NCBI RefSeq assembly: GCF_900660485.1
Contig: NZ_LR214951.1
Coordinates: 682,001-746,000, forward strand
Reading direction: 5' to 3'
DNA from: Mesomycoplasma neurolyticum
GTDB taxonomy: Bacteria > Bacillota_I > Bacilli_A > Mycoplasmatales > Metamycoplasmataceae
Length of the DNA: 64,000 nucleotides
Made by a program: the position numbers and the translations under genes
Part shown: positions 42,950 to 55,502 of the stretch, piece after piece
Layout of the letters: each line of letters begins with the position of its first letter
Numbering within the stretch: the stretch's first letter is position 1
The notes under the pieces: model-generated
Databases searched by the model: none
Told to the model about the DNA's origin: nothing
Seen by the model: the letters and a program-made list of their open reading frames with translations, nothing else

Positions 42950-43639
42950 TTAATTACTAATATACAATTCTTCCTCTTTATAAGAATATTCTTTATACTT
43001 TTTTTGAATTTCTTCTAAAATATTTACTATTTCATCATGTTTAGAAAATTCAGATATTTTATTTATTTCATATTTTTTTTCATAAGGAAATAAATAAATT
43101 GTGTCAGGACCTCGTATATCTGGCAAAACTATTTCAAGTTCTGATGCAGGCTCGAAAATTTTAATTTCTATTTTTTTATCTTTTTCATTTACAATTGGAT
43201 AAAATTGATCAGATGCTTTAAAAACAAATGATTGATTATGTGAAAAAAAAGCAAACATATTATGTGTTTCAAAAAAATTATCTATATTAGGGTATTTAAT
43301 ATTAGAAAAATATTTATCATATTCTTCTTTTGATTTTAGATCAATATGTTTATTTTGTCTTAAATAATCAAAATTTTCTGGTTCAATATAGTTGCTAATA
43401 GATTTATCTTTTTTAACTTCTTTTCGTATAACATATCTTTTAATATTAAAATAAGAATACATTTTACTCATAATATCCTTACTTTGATTAATTATTATTC
43501 TACCTTTACTTTCTTCCTTTTTTTCTTCTTTATTAATTTCAATTATGTCTTTAGTTTTAAAGCAAGAACTTAAACCTACTAATGTAGAAAAAGAAACAAT
43601 AGCTACACAACACTTGAAAATCTTTTTAATTTTTAACAT
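42950..43639 (-). CDS. Lipoprotein paired with subtilase, copy 3
   Basis: 229 residues; a mosaic of the other two: NQSFVFKASD as in copy 1, FEPASELE as in copy 2, and LPDIRGPD of its own. Lipobox VGLSSC. Start ATG at 43639 overlaps the protease stop at 43626. The mosaic pattern suggests gene conversion between units. Confidence 0.82.
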   Translation of the reverse strand: MLKIKKIFKCCVAIVSFSTLVGLSSCFKTKDIIEINKEEKKEESKGRIIINQSKDIMSKMYSYFNIKRYVIRKEVKKDKSISNYIEPENFDYLRQNKHIDLKSKEEYDKYFSNIKYPNIDNFFETHNMFAFFSHNQSFVFKASDQFYPIVNEKDKKIEIKIFEPASELEIVLPDIRGPDTIYLFPYEKKYEINKISEFSKHDEIVNILEEIQKKYKEYSYKEEELYISN

Positions 43640-45665
43640 ATGTAACACCTATAACATCATCTATTGAATTTTCAAATATATCATTATATTTAAAAATTCT
43701 TATTCTATACTTTTCAGATTGTATAGCTTTATAATTTATAATTTCTACATTGCTTTTTATAGATGTAACTCTTTTTATTTCAATTCATTTGTTTCCATCA
43801 TATTTTTCTAAAACTAAATCAAAATCTGTAAAAAATCTTTTTTCTTGTCTTGAATTATTTTCATTATATTTTAAACTATATTCATTACGGTGAATGTTTT
43901 CTCAATTTTGATCTATACCAAAAAGATTTTTTCAAAATCCTGGTTTAGATACTTTATTTTTTAAAACTCCACCATTATTCATTCATGCTGAAGCAATTTT
44001 TATATTTTCATCTTTATCTAAATAAATACTATTACTTGTATAAATAAATTCTTTTATACTTCCTTTTGATACATTTACAATTTCAAGATTAAATGCAGCT
44101 TTTTTCATTCTTTGATAATCAATCAATCCTGAACCATATGTTTTTTCTAATCCGCTTAATTTATATTCTAAGTTAGAAATGTTTTTAGGTAATCTAGAAG
44201 AAGCTGCTAAAATAGCTTTAATTGCAGCTACTCTTGAATTTTTTAAATCAATTTTCTTTTCGTTACCTAACAAAACACTAATAGCTCCTGAAACCATTGG
44301 AGCAGCTAAACTTGTACCGTCTACTTCTTTTACTGTTTTATGTTGATCATAATATTCAAAATAACCTGGCGCAACAACTAATGGTTTTGGTAAGTCTTCA
44401 TACTCAGGTTCTAATGTACGATTTGAATAAGGAGCTATTCAAAAATTATCATATTTAATACCTTTATCAAGGGCACCAACAACAATGGAATTAAAAGATA
44501 GTTTATAACTATCAATGTATTTATTTTTATTTGGTTTATCATGATCATTACCAGCTGAAAAAACATTAATTATTCCATATTTTCTTGCAATATAATCTAG
44601 AAAAAATGCTTCTTCATTATATATATTTTCTTTGCTATGTGTTCTTAAACCATAGCTATGATTAATAACTTTTACACCATTTTCAATCATTCATTCTATT
44701 TGTTTTTGTCATAGACTATCTGTACTTGCAAACCCTGCAGAATATATCTCTGCATATCTATCAACCCCATCATAACCTGCAGCAATTTTTGCAACTATCC
44801 CTGCATGAATACTTCTTATATTGCTACTTTCACTATAAATTTTAGGATCATATAAAATGTCTTGGTCTAATTCTTTATAAATAACTCCATTTTTTGCTTC
44901 TAAAATTCCAATTTTGTTATGCTCATTAGGTTTTCATGGTGTTTTAATATCTGCCATGCTAAAATCAATTTTATCTAAATTTGTTTCAATAAATTCAACA
45001 GGATAATCTTCCACTATTTTTAATTTAGAAATTTTATTTCAATCAGGACTTTTAACTGTATTAGATCTCGGACTTATTGTAGGGTGGTTTTTTAAAGCTT
45101 CATTAAATTCTTCAGGTGTTTGGTCTGTTCTAAGTAAACACTCAACATCCATACATAAAAGTGGGACTTTGTACAAAGGTTTTATTTCATATTTTAAATT
45201 TATAATTTTAAATATAAAATTATCTTCTTTTGCTAAATTAATAAATTTATTTTTATCTTCATCATTATTAAAATAAATTCAAATAGTTGGCGTTAAACTA
45301 CTTATTTCAATATTTTTAATAAAACTAAATTTTTCTTTAAAAAGTTTAGAAAAATTATTGTTTTGTGTTTCAAAAAAAGTTTTTGTTTCTGAGTGTGTTT
45401 CGAATTCTTCAATATCATAATTTAATAATAGTTTTAGTTCTTTAATTCCATTAATTCGTTTTGAAGTTTCAAGATAATTATCATTTTGTGGAACATCAAA
45501 AGAAACGGTTCTTTCTATTACTTTAGAATGATTAAAATTTTGACTAATATGTTTTTGTAAGTTTACTACTTCAATATTTTGCTTTGTATAAGGAATATTG
45601 CTAAAAACAAATAAACCTAAGCTCATAGCTAAAAAAAATGATTTTAATATTTTCTTTTTTTTCAT
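43626..45665 (-). CDS. Subtilisin-family (S8) serine protease, copy 3
   Basis: 679-residue paralogue. Like copy 1 at the His region (IYSESSNIRSIHAG, GILEAKNG) but like copy 2 after the oxyanion Asn (DKPNKNKYID). Unique changes: LRTHSKEN, FSAGND instead of FAAGN, and DSYKLSFNSIVV. Catalytic Glu256, His287, Asn373 and Ser452 are kept. The ribosome binding site is AAGGAGA, one base weaker than AAGGAGG in copies 1 and 2, so it may be translated less. Confidence 0.87.
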
Positions 45666-45906
45666 TTTATTTTCTCCTTAATATTTAAAGCATATTTTTT
45701 AAAATATTTATATAATAAAATTTTAACATATAAACAAAATGACTAATTTAATTTTAAATTTTGATATAAATTTATATTTTGTATTTATTTGAATTTAGTT
45801 TTGAAAAAATGTTTTTTTTGTAAAAAATAATGCTTTTTTAAAATAAAACATTATTTTTATTTTTTTTATTTTAAATTCATTTAAAATTAAATATGAAAGG
45901 TGTTAA

Positions 45907-46302
45907 ATGAGAAATCAAATAAAAAATATTAATATTGCATTTTTTGTTTTAATAATTATTTCTATTGTTTTAATAGTAATATCAAATATTTTAATCGCTA
46001 ATATAGCTACTACCATTTATGACTATAATGTAAAAAGTATTACTTCGACGTTCATTATCACTATTTTGATATTTATGATTTTTATAGCTATGTTAGTTTT
46101 AGCAATAATATTAGCTGTAAAAAGTCAAAAATTTGATATAACAATTTTTATTTTATGAATTATTTCTTCAATTTTTTTAGGAATAAATTTATTCTTTTTA
46201 TGAATTCCAATATTCAATATTATCGGTGCTGTTTTCTTGATATTACCTTTAGTTACAACATCGATAACCTTATATAAAACAAATAAAGAAAAATTAAAAT
46301 AA
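45907..46302 (+). CDS. Small four-helix membrane protein, 131 residues
   Basis: Almost entirely hydrophobic with four predicted membrane segments (FFVLIIISIVLIVISNILI, IITILIFMIFIAMLVLAIILAV, IFILWIISSIFLGINLFFLW, IIGAVFLILPLV) and a basic C terminus. No family recognised. GAAAGGTG ahead of the ATG. Convergent with tuf; both end at the hairpin 46312-46353. The 240 bases before it (45666-45906) hold the unit 3 promoter and the end of the tandem array. Confidence 0.7.
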
Positions 46303-46311
46303 AACAAATAA

Positions 46312-46353
46312 AAAAAACAAGATTCAGTGATGCAAATTGAATCTTGTTTTTTT
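46312..46353. terminator. Bidirectional terminator between membrane protein gene and tuf
   Basis: Long perfect arms AAAAAACAAGATTCA and TGAATCTTGTTTTTTT with A- and T-runs on the two sides. Confidence 0.88.
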
Positions 46354-46372
46354 ATTTAATTAAATTGATGAA

Positions 46373-47563
46373 TTATTTAATAATTTCTGTAACTGAACCA
46401 GCACCAACTGTTCTTCCACCTTCACGGATTGAGAACTTTGTACCTTGTTCAACAGCAATAGGAGCAATTAATTCAACTGTTAAGTCAACATTATCTCCTG
46501 GCATAACCATTTCTCTACCAGCGTCAAATTTAATTCCACCTGTAACGTCTGTTGTTCTAAAGTAAAATTGTGGTTTATAGTTTTGGAAAAATGGTGTATG
46601 ACGTCCACCTTCTTCTTTTTTTAGTGCATAAATAGCTGCTTTGAAAACTGTATGAGGAATAATAGTTTTTGGTTTAGCAATAACTTGTCCTCTTTCAATC
46701 TCGTCTTTATTAACACCTCTTAATAAAACTCCAGCATTATCCCCAGCCATAGCTGAATCAAGATTTTTTCTAAACATTTCAATTCCAGTAACAACTGTTT
46801 TTTTAGGTTGGTCTTTGTATCCTACAATTTCAACTTCTTCGTTTAATTTAATTTGTCCTCTTTCAACTTTACCTGTTGCAACTGTTCCACGTCCTGTAAT
46901 TGTGAAAACATCTTCAACAGCCATTAAGAATGGTTTGTCCATTTCTCTAACTGGAGCATCGATGTAAGAGTCAACAGCATTCATTAACTCAAGAATTTTT
47001 TCTTCTCATTGTGGGTTACCTTCAAGAGCTCCTTTTGCAGAACCTCTAATAATTGGTAAATTATCACCATCGTATTCATATTTAGATAAAAGATCTCTAA
47101 TTTCAAACTCTACTAAGTCAAGCATTTCATCTTCACCTTCAAGCATGTCAACTTTGTTTAAGAAAACAACGATTTTTGGAACACCAACTTGTTTAGAAAG
47201 TAAGATGTGTTCTCTTGTTTGTGGCATAGGTCCATCTGTAGCAGCAACTACTAAGATAGCACCATCCATTTGAGCAGCACCTGTAATCATGTTTTTAACA
47301 TAATCAGCATGTCCTGGACAATCAACGTGTGCGTAGTGTCTTTTTTCTGTTTCATACTCAATGTGAGCTGTATTAATAGTAATTCCACGTGCTCTTTCTT
47401 CTGGAGCAGCATCGATTGAAGCATAATCTTTAGCTTCTGCTAAACCTCTTTTTGATAAAACTGTTGCAATAGCTGCAGTTAAAGTAGTTTTACCGTGGTC
47501 AATATGTCCAATTGTTCCAATATTTACGTGTTCTTTTGATCTATCAAAATTTAATTTTGCCAT
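46373..47563 (-). CDS. tuf: Elongation factor Tu
   Basis: Delivers aminoacyl-tRNA to the ribosome. 396 residues with G-domain motifs [22 protein letters not shown] and NKVDML, and domains 2 and 3 complete ([37 protein letters not shown]). Start: ATG at 47563 ([14 protein letters not shown]) with an AGGAG site ahead; the ATG at 47578 is upstream of the RBS. Codon use is less AT-biased than the neighbours, as expected for a highly expressed gene. Confidence 0.98.
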
Positions 47564-47599
47564 TTTGGCTCCTTTCATTAATTTTTTGATTTTAGTATA

Positions 47600-47800
47600 A
47601 AAAATAAAATATTTTAAGCGCTTAAAACCTACCTAATAACTAGCCTTTCAACTAATTCCTGTCCATTTAATTGCTTAAAATGTAATTTTTTAATAAAATT
47701 TTAACAAAAAAAATAAAAAAATAAAATTTTTTAATATTAAAAATATTATAACTTTTTTGTAAATTATTATTTTTTTGATAATTATCTAAAAATTATAACA
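47600..47800 (-). promoter_or_regulatory. tuf promoter region and structured leader
   Basis: Two TATAAT boxes on the minus strand (47745-47750 and about 47792-47797) precede a leader of relatively high GC. It contains the palindrome TTTTAAGCGCTTAAAA (47612-47627); a second GCTTAAAA (47673-47680) could pair alternatively with it, leaving two mutually exclusive stems. A regulatory role is inference. Confidence 0.4.
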
Positions 47801-47829
47801 TTTTTAAGCGATTTTGTATTTTATTTTAC

Positions 47830-49836
47830 TTATTGTTCTGATTTTAATTCTAAAATTAAATCACGTATTTTTATAGCTTCTTCCAATTTGTCTTCTTTAA
47901 TTAATTGTTGTTTTTTCTTTTCTCATTCTTTTATTAATTTATCAAGAGAATTTTTTGATTTTTTAGTGCTTTTAAATTTATTTAAACTATCATCATCATT
48001 TAAATAAAGTTCAATAGGTTCAGGTATTGGTTTGATAATAGTTTTAGGAATAATATTATGTTTTTTATTGTATGCAATTTGTATTTTTCTTTTCATTTTA
48101 TTATCATCAAGTGTTTCTTGAATGTGACTATTAATTTTATCAGCAAATAAAATTGCACGACCATGATCATTTCTTGCAACTCGACCTATCATTTGGATTA
48201 AATTACTTTTAGTTCTTGAAAAAGAAGCAACATCAGCATCTAAAATCATTATAAGTGAAACTTCAGGTAAATCTATCCCTTCTTTTAAAAGATGAACACC
48301 CACAACAACATCATAAATACCTTTACGTAATTTTCTTAATATTTCATTTCTTTCAAAAGTTTTGTGTTCTGAATGAATATAAGCTGATTTAATTTTATTA
48401 TTTCTTAAAGTTTGAGAAATTTGTTCAGCTGACATTTTTGTGTTAGTAATAATGATAGTTCTTTCTTTTTGTGAAATTTGTTTTTGAATTTCATCTAAAA
48501 TAACACTTAATTGATTTTTAGTAGGTTTAATTTCTATTATTGGGTCTAACAAACCTGTTGGTCTTATTATTTGAGTTACAATTTCACCATTTGTTTGATC
48601 TAATTCATATTTTCCAGGTGTTGCTGAGACATAAATTGTTTGTTTGTCTATTTTTTCAAATTCTTCAAATTTCAAAGGTCTATTATCTAATGCTGATGGT
48701 AATCTAAAACCATAATCAACTAAATTCTTTTTTCTAGTATAGTCACCTTTATACATCGCTAATAATTGCGGCACAGTAATGTGTGATTCATCAATAATAA
48801 TTAATGTATTATTTGGTAAATAATCTATTAAAGTATATGGTTTTTCGCCTGGAAGTCTTTGATCCATATGTCTTGCATAATTTTCAATTCCTGGACATGT
48901 ACCAAATTCTTCTAATGAATCTAAATCATTTTTTACTCTTTGCTCAAGTCTTTGTTTTTCTAAAAGTAAATTATTTTTTTCAAAAAATAATAATCTTTCT
49001 TGTAATTCTTCTCTAATTGTAATAAGTGCCTGGCCAATTGTATTATTTGTTACAGTGTAAGAACTAGCTGGATAAATAACAAAATTTTGTTGTTTTTTTA
49101 TAAGTGTTTTTTCAATATAATCTATCAATGAAATCGATTCAATTTCGTCATCAAAAAAATCAACTCTAACAATAAATTCATCACTTCATCCAGGAAATAT
49201 TTCAACAACATCTCCTTTCACCCTAAAATTTCCAGGTGATAAATCTACATTATTTCTTAAATAACCAATTTTTGTTAATTGTCTAAAAAAAGCACTTCTT
49301 TTAATTTGTAAGTTTTTTTCTATATAAAAAAAAGATTTTTCATATTCTTGTGGATTAAGTGCGCCATAAATAGCTGCAACAGAAGACACAATAATTGTAT
49401 CGCTTCGTGTTAAAATAGCATTCATTGCTGACATTCTCATAGATTCTAAATCTCAATTAGTTTTACTACTTTTTTCAGTATAAAGATCTTTTGATGGGAC
49501 ATATGACTCAGGGCGATAATAATCAAAATGTGAAACAAAATATTCTACTTTATTTTCCGGAAAAAGTAGTTTTAATTCTGTGTATAGTTGCGAAGCTAAA
49601 GTTTTGTTGTGCGACAAAACTAAAGCTGGTCTATTTGTGTTTTTAATGACATTTGCAATTGTAAAAGTTTTACCACTTCCTGTAACACCTAGCAAAATTT
49701 GTTTTTTTTGATTTTTCAAAATATTATTAGTGAGTTCGGCTATAGCCTCAGGTTGATCACCACGTGGTATATTTTCACTAACAAGTTTATAAGTATTTTG
49801 CTTATTTTTTTGTATATGATTTCAATTTTTGTTCAT
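47830..49836 (-). CDS. uvrB: Excinuclease ABC subunit B
   Basis: Damage-verification helicase of nucleotide excision repair. 668 residues with Walker [11 protein letters not shown], the beta-hairpin region [16 protein letters not shown], helicase motifs ([36 protein letters not shown]) and a C-terminal UVR motif ([22 protein letters not shown]) that contacts UvrC. Start ATG at 49836 overlaps valS by 35 bases. Last gene of the four-gene minus-strand operon. Confidence 0.96.
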
Positions 49837-52270
49837 ATTCAAATAGTTTTTTCTTTTCAATTAAAACTTTTTCTTTTGGTGCTTTAGTCAAGAAATTAGA
49901 ATTAGATAACAAGTTTTTTGCTCTTTCGATTTCAAATTTAATTTTTTCAATCTCTTTTTGTTGATTTTCAACTTGTTTTTTTAAAAATTCTGAATTTAAA
50001 TTAATAAAAATCTCAAAGTTATTTGTTTTATAAAATGCAGTATTATTTTCTTTGTATTCACCATTAATAAGCTTATTAATCATTTGTATTGCTTTAGAAT
50101 TAATGTTTTTATTTTTAATACAATATTCTAATCTTATTTTTTTAGAAATAGAGTATTTTTCTCTATATTGTCTTAAATTTTGAACAATTTCAATAACTTC
50201 ATCAATATAAACAATATCTTTATATGATTTCAAATTTATTTTTTGAGTTTCTAATAATTCTTCATTATATAACTCTTCATATAAATAATCAGTTAAAAAC
50301 GGAATAAACGGGTGAAGAATAATTAAAACTTTTTTAAAAATATTTAAAGCTTGTTTTTGACTTGGCTCAATTTTAGAAAATTCTATATATCAAGATGATA
50401 AATCATCAAAAATAAATTTGTAAATTTCTTTATAAATTAAAGTAAATTCATACTTTTTCATATGCTTGTCAATTGTTTTATTTAATTTATAAATTTGATT
50501 TAAAATTCATTTATCTCTATCTTGTATTGAAGTGGTTTCGTCTTTCATTTGTTTTATAAAATTAGCTATATTTCAAATTTTATTATTAAAATTTCATGCT
50601 GCTTCTAGTTTATCATTACTAAATTTTATATCCTGACCTGGTGTTGAGTGAAAAATTAATGATTCACGCAAAACATCTGAACCGTAGTTATCTATTATAT
50701 CCATTGGATCAATTCCATTATTCAAACTTTTAGACATTTTTCTGCCTTGCTCATCTCTAATTAAACCATGTAATAAAACTTGGTTAAATGGCTTATCATT
50801 CATAACTTCTAAACCAAAAATATACATTCTTAGAACTCAGAAAAAAATTATATCTCAACCTGTAACAAGTAAACTTGTTGGAAAATAGCGACTAGTTTTT
50901 GTATTATTTTCTGGTCAACCTAAAAATGAAAAAGGTGCAAGACCTGAAGAAAATCATGTATCTAAAACATCTTCATCCTGTTTTCAATCTTTTCCTGGAG
51001 ATTCTACTTGAACTTTCATCTTGCCATTTTTGTATCATGCAGGAATTCTATGTCCTCACCAAAGTTGTCTAGATATATTTCAGTCATAAGCATTTTCCGA
51101 TCATTTTTTTAACACTTTTTTAAATCTAGTTGGTAAAAAAGATACTGCTTGTTTGGAATTTAAGTGTGTTTCTAATTTTTGACTCAATGGTTTCATATCA
51201 ATAAATCATTGATCAAAAACAAGGATTTCAATTATTTCATTGCTTCTTTCTGAAAAACCAACATTAGATATAACATTTTCCACTTTGTCAATTAAATTTT
51301 CTTTTTCAAGTTTTTTATAAAATTCTTTTCTTGCTTCAAAACGGTCTAAACCTTCAAATTCTAAAGCTAATGAATTCATTTTCCCATCTTTAGTTATTGA
51401 TTCATGAATTTCTAAATTATTTTTATTAATAATATCAATGTCTACTATTGAGTGTGCCGAAACCTTCATTACTCCTGATGCAAAGTTCATATCAATATAT
51501 TCATCACTAATAATAGGTATTATTTTTTTAGTGAATGGATGAATTACTTCTTGATTAATTAAGTGTTTGTAACGTTCATCATTTGGATTAACACAAAGAG
51601 CAACATCTGAAGGAATTGTTTCAATTCTTGTTGTTCCAACTATTAAAAAATTATTAGGTTGATTTTTTAATTCATATTTGATGTAGTACATTTTTTGTTC
51701 AACAGCTTTATTATTAACTTCCATATTTGATAAAGTTGTTTGTTGTTTAGGATCTCAATTAATAGCTTTTTTAGCTCTATAAATAATATTTTTATTATAT
51801 AAATCAATAAAAACCTTTAAAACAGCTTTATTTGAAAGATCATCCAAAGTAAATCTTTCACTTTCATAATCTAGTGCTATACCCAATGAATGTCATTGTT
51901 GTTTAATAATATTGTAATATTCATCTTTTCAGGATCATATCTGTTCTAAAAATTTATCACGACCTAAATCTTGCTTAAAAATATTTTGTTCTCTTAATCT
52001 TTCTTCAACTTTAATTTGTGTAGCTATTCCTGCATGATCTACACCAGGCAAAAACAAAACATCAAAACCTTTAAGTTTTTTATATCTAATAATTACATCT
52101 TGTATAAATGCATCTCATGCATGACCAAGATGTAATTTTCCAGTCACATTAGGAGGAGGTAAAATTATTGTAAAAGGTTTTTTGCTTAAATCATGATTTG
52201 AAAAATATTTTTTATTAATTCATTTTTGATTTCTATTTTTTTCAATTATTTTATGATTAATATTTTTCAT
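49802..52270 (-). CDS. valS: Valyl-tRNA synthetase
   Basis: Class I synthetase, 822 residues. HIGH motif in [14 protein letters not shown] near residue 40, editing domain with [18 protein letters not shown] in [16 protein letters not shown], and a C-terminal coiled-coil tRNA arm. It starts at ATG 52270, overlapping the ATPase-like gene by 14 bases, and overlaps uvrB by 35 bases. Many UGA codons are read as Trp. Confidence 0.96.
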
Positions 52271-54512
52271 AGTTTTCCTTATTTTTTTTAGTTTTATCAA
52301 TAATCGGAACATTATCTAAATAAATTATTTGTGTTAATTTTGTGTTTTTTAAATTATTTTTATCATTGTATGTTGCATCTAATAATATGAGTTCATTTTC
52401 AGATGTATAAACTACAGAATTTTTAATTTCTATATTTTTTTTACCATTATAAATTTCTTCATAATTTTTATCATTTATTGTATATAAAAAATTCAAATTT
52501 AATTCATTGGTTTCTACAAAGTTTTTTGCAAATCTAGTGTCAAAAATAAGACTGCTATTGTTGAAACTTGATTCAATAATTTTACCTTTTTCAATAAACA
52601 AAAAATTATTAATTTTTTTAGTATTAATTAATTTATTACTAAAAATTATTAGTGATGTATTTGGTTTTTTAAAATCTAATAATTTATCAACATATTTTTG
52701 ATCAAATAATGTTTTTTCTAAATCTACCAAAGTTATTTCTGGTTCATAAAAATTATATTTGGCAAAATCAATATTTATTTTTTCTTCTTGTGTTAATGTG
52801 TCAAATGGTTCTCACAATTTTTTTAATGGGATATTTATTTTACTCAATAAATCTTTCATTTCTTTTTTGTATATTATTTTAGTAATAATATTATCTTCAT
52901 CAAGATGCTTATTATAAATAAAATCATTAATTTTATAAATAGTTGATTGTAATTGTGTTAATTTTTTTATTGTGGAAATTTTTGCTTCTATTTTTTCTTT
53001 TTCGCTTTGAGTTATTAAATTAAATTGTTTTTTAATATAAACAAAAAGATTTTTGTCAATCTTAGCTGAATTATACATATAGTTAATTAATTCTTTTTCT
53101 AAAATTAATATATTAGAACTTTCATCTGCAATTTGTTTTTGTAAATTTTCTTCATTTTTTTCTTTTAACCACTTATAATCAGCATTAAATTTATAATATT
53201 CATTTTTTAAATATAATTCCTGAAATTTATTAGTTTTTTTAGATAAATTATTAATATTAACTCTCTTATTTTTTATCAACACATTAGAGATAATTTTTAG
53301 TTTTTCTGTTAACTCTTTTGCGTTTTGTTCATTTTTATATTTTATTATGTTAAAAATATGTGTTCTATCATTTTTAAAATTTTGTTCTGAATAAACAAAG
53401 TTATATTGCTTGAAATTTAAATGTTTTTTTCTTTTAAAAAAGAAGAAAATTTCATTAAACATTTTGTATTCAAAATTGTTTAATGATAAATAAAATTTAT
53501 GTAATAAATTATTATCTATAAATTTATAATATTTTTTATATTTTTGAAATATTTTTTTGCTCTTTATTTTAACTAATAAATTAACTTTTGCTTTATAAAT
53601 TGAATCCTGATTTTTATTTTTCTTTTCTTCATTTAATTCTTTTTTAGCAAGTTTTATTTTAGATTTAAAATTTTTAAGTAAAAAATTATAAAAAACATAA
53701 TTATCATATCCTTTAGATAAAATATTTTTAATTTTATTTTGTTTTTCTAACAATTCTGCAATAATTTTGTTTTTTTTATGCAATGCTTGGTTATAGTCTG
53801 ATGTATTTGCGAAATTTTTAATTTGTGTTTTTAAATTAATTGCTTTGAGTTTTAACTCATGAATTTGTCCTTCTTTATTACGGAATTTTTTCTGAAATTT
53901 TAGATAATTTTCAAATTTATTAATTTCAAAAATGGAATTTAAATTTAAAATTTTTTTTAAAAAACTAATTTTAAAGTCTAAATAATTATTGATATCTTCT
54001 ATTGAATGATTAGATAGATTTTGAATTTTTTTAAATTTAAATGAATTTAGAAAAATTTTGTAAATAGAAATTTTTTGAAGATTAAAATTTTTTAAATTCT
54101 CGATTTCACCTTTTTTTATATCAAAACCATATTCAAAACTAACTTCTTTTCAATCTTTCATAAAATCATTAAAAATATTAAAAATAAAATTATTGTTAAT
54201 AAAAGAAAATTTCAAAACATCATATAAAAGTTCTGAATAATAATTTTGTTTATTTTTTTTACTAAAAATAGATAAAACTTTTGTATTTAAAAAAAAATCT
54301 TTATTATTTTTTTCTAGAAACTGTCCACCAATATTTATCAACCCATCATAGTTTCTTTTTTTTAAAATTAATAACTCTTTAAAAGCATAAGGGATAGAGT
54401 CATCTGATGAATAAATAATCAAATCTTCACCTTTTTTTAAACTAAAACTTATTTGTTTAAATTGTTTTTTAAAACTTACATCTAAAAATGAAATAATTTT
54501 ATTTTGTTGCAT
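52257..54512 (-). CDS. Degenerate ABC-type ATPase with large coiled-coil insertion
   Basis: A 751-residue protein that begins and ends like an ECF/CbiO ATPase but lacks the catalytic motifs. Residues 1-60 follow the ABC start (ISFSLKKGEDLIIYSSDDSIPYAFKELLIL ... NYDGLINIGG), but the Walker A GxxGxGKS is replaced by SSDDSIPYAF. A predicted coiled-coil and helical stretch of ~450 residues follows, then a C-terminal part with a degenerate signature (LTQEEKINIDFAKYNFYEPEITLVDLE) and FLFIEKGKIIES. It is unlikely to bind or hydrolyse ATP. It sits 24 bases after a putative ECF S component, so it may be a structural partner of an ECF transporter. Confidence 0.6.
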
Positions 54513-54536
54513 TATTCCTCATTTTTCTTTTTTTAA

Positions 54537-55502
54537 TTAATAAACATTTTTTGTTTTGTTTTGAACAATTGGTAGAACAACAAGACTTGTTAAATATATA
54601 ACAAATAAATTTATCCAAATTTTTATTGGTGAAAGAGTAAAATGACTAACAAGTGCAAGTTCATAACTATCAAACTGTTTAGATTGAACATCACCCATAG
54701 AAAGAATTACAGTTGTTAAAGGCTCTAAAATAGCTGAAAAAACTATAATAGGTACCATTGTTGAAAATCTATTTTTTTTCTGGAAAAATTTTAAAAATCT
54801 TGCTATTGTAATAAAAACAAGCATACTTGCAGTTCCCGCGAATATAAATGCTAAGAAAATATATTTATTTTTGAAAAATTTAATTTTTTTAGAAATTCCA
54901 TCAAAAACTTGATTATCACTTTTATAAATTAAAATAAAAATTATAAAAAATAAAACCATTATAATTGTAATACAAATACTAAGATAGAGATTTTTAAGAT
55001 TTCTTTCAATAACTTCAGGTCCATATTTTTCTTTTTTTATTTTAAGTTTTGATATTTTTTTGTTAATTAAAATAATTTTAGATTCTGGCATTCCAATTTT
55101 AGATTCTATTAATTTTTCGATTTTAAAAGATATTTTTTGTTTTTTAATTTTAATTTTTCTCTCTAAAATTTTTTCATTAATTTGATTTTTAATAAAATTT
55201 AAAAATAATTTAGCAATCAAACCAGGGATAAACCCTGTTAATGAAAGAGCTATTGTGTAAAAATATGAAAAAGTTGTTGGAGCAAATCAAAAACTTATTA
55301 AATCTGCTAAAAAACCTGTTAACAAGCCAATAATTGGTCCAAAAATAAAACCTGTTATTTTAATAGGTAGACCTATTATTGAAAACCTTAGTGATGGCAA
55401 AACAGCAATTGGAAAAAGTCTAATACCCAATAGAAGCATTATTGTTGAAATTGATATAAAAACTGCGACAAAAGCAATATTACGACTATTTCATAATTTC
55501 AT
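54537..55502 (-). CDS. ECF-type vitamin transporter S component
   Basis: A 321-residue membrane protein. The N-terminal half has the S-component pattern (RFSIIGLPIKITGFIFGPIIGLLTGFLADLISFW, TIALSLTGFIPGLIA), closest to FolT-like folate proteins. A basic loop of ~70 residues (KIKIKKQKISFK... ) splits the six membrane segments, longer than usual. It is the first gene of a minus-strand operon leading into the ATPase-like gene. The vitamin or cofactor is unknown; the energising subunits would be encoded elsewhere. Confidence 0.7.

Larger units (their letters stand above)
15324..45779 (-). repeat. Three tandem ~3.02-kb protease-lipoprotein units, interrupted by the ICE
   Basis: Unit 1 is 15324-18352 (3029 bp), unit 2 is 18353-18547 plus 39891-42728, unit 3 is 42729-45752 (3024 bp). 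Each holds, in plus-strand order, the recO 3' end, a hairpin, a lipoprotein gene (-), a protease gene (-) and its promoter. Unit borders are a 27-bp direct repeat that begins TTTAAATTTTGATATAAA; it occurs natively in recO (15324-15350), at both internal junctions, and once more at 45753-45779, where the sequence then diverges. The pattern fits amplification by unequal recombination between the two outer 27-bp copies. Confidence 0.9.

Noticed and set aside
15324-45779. CRISPR array
   Set aside because: Repeats are 3-kb gene units with a 27-bp border, not short repeats with unique spacers, and no cas genes occur.
46344-46565. Plus-strand open frame within tuf
   Set aside because: Shadow of the well-supported tuf gene.
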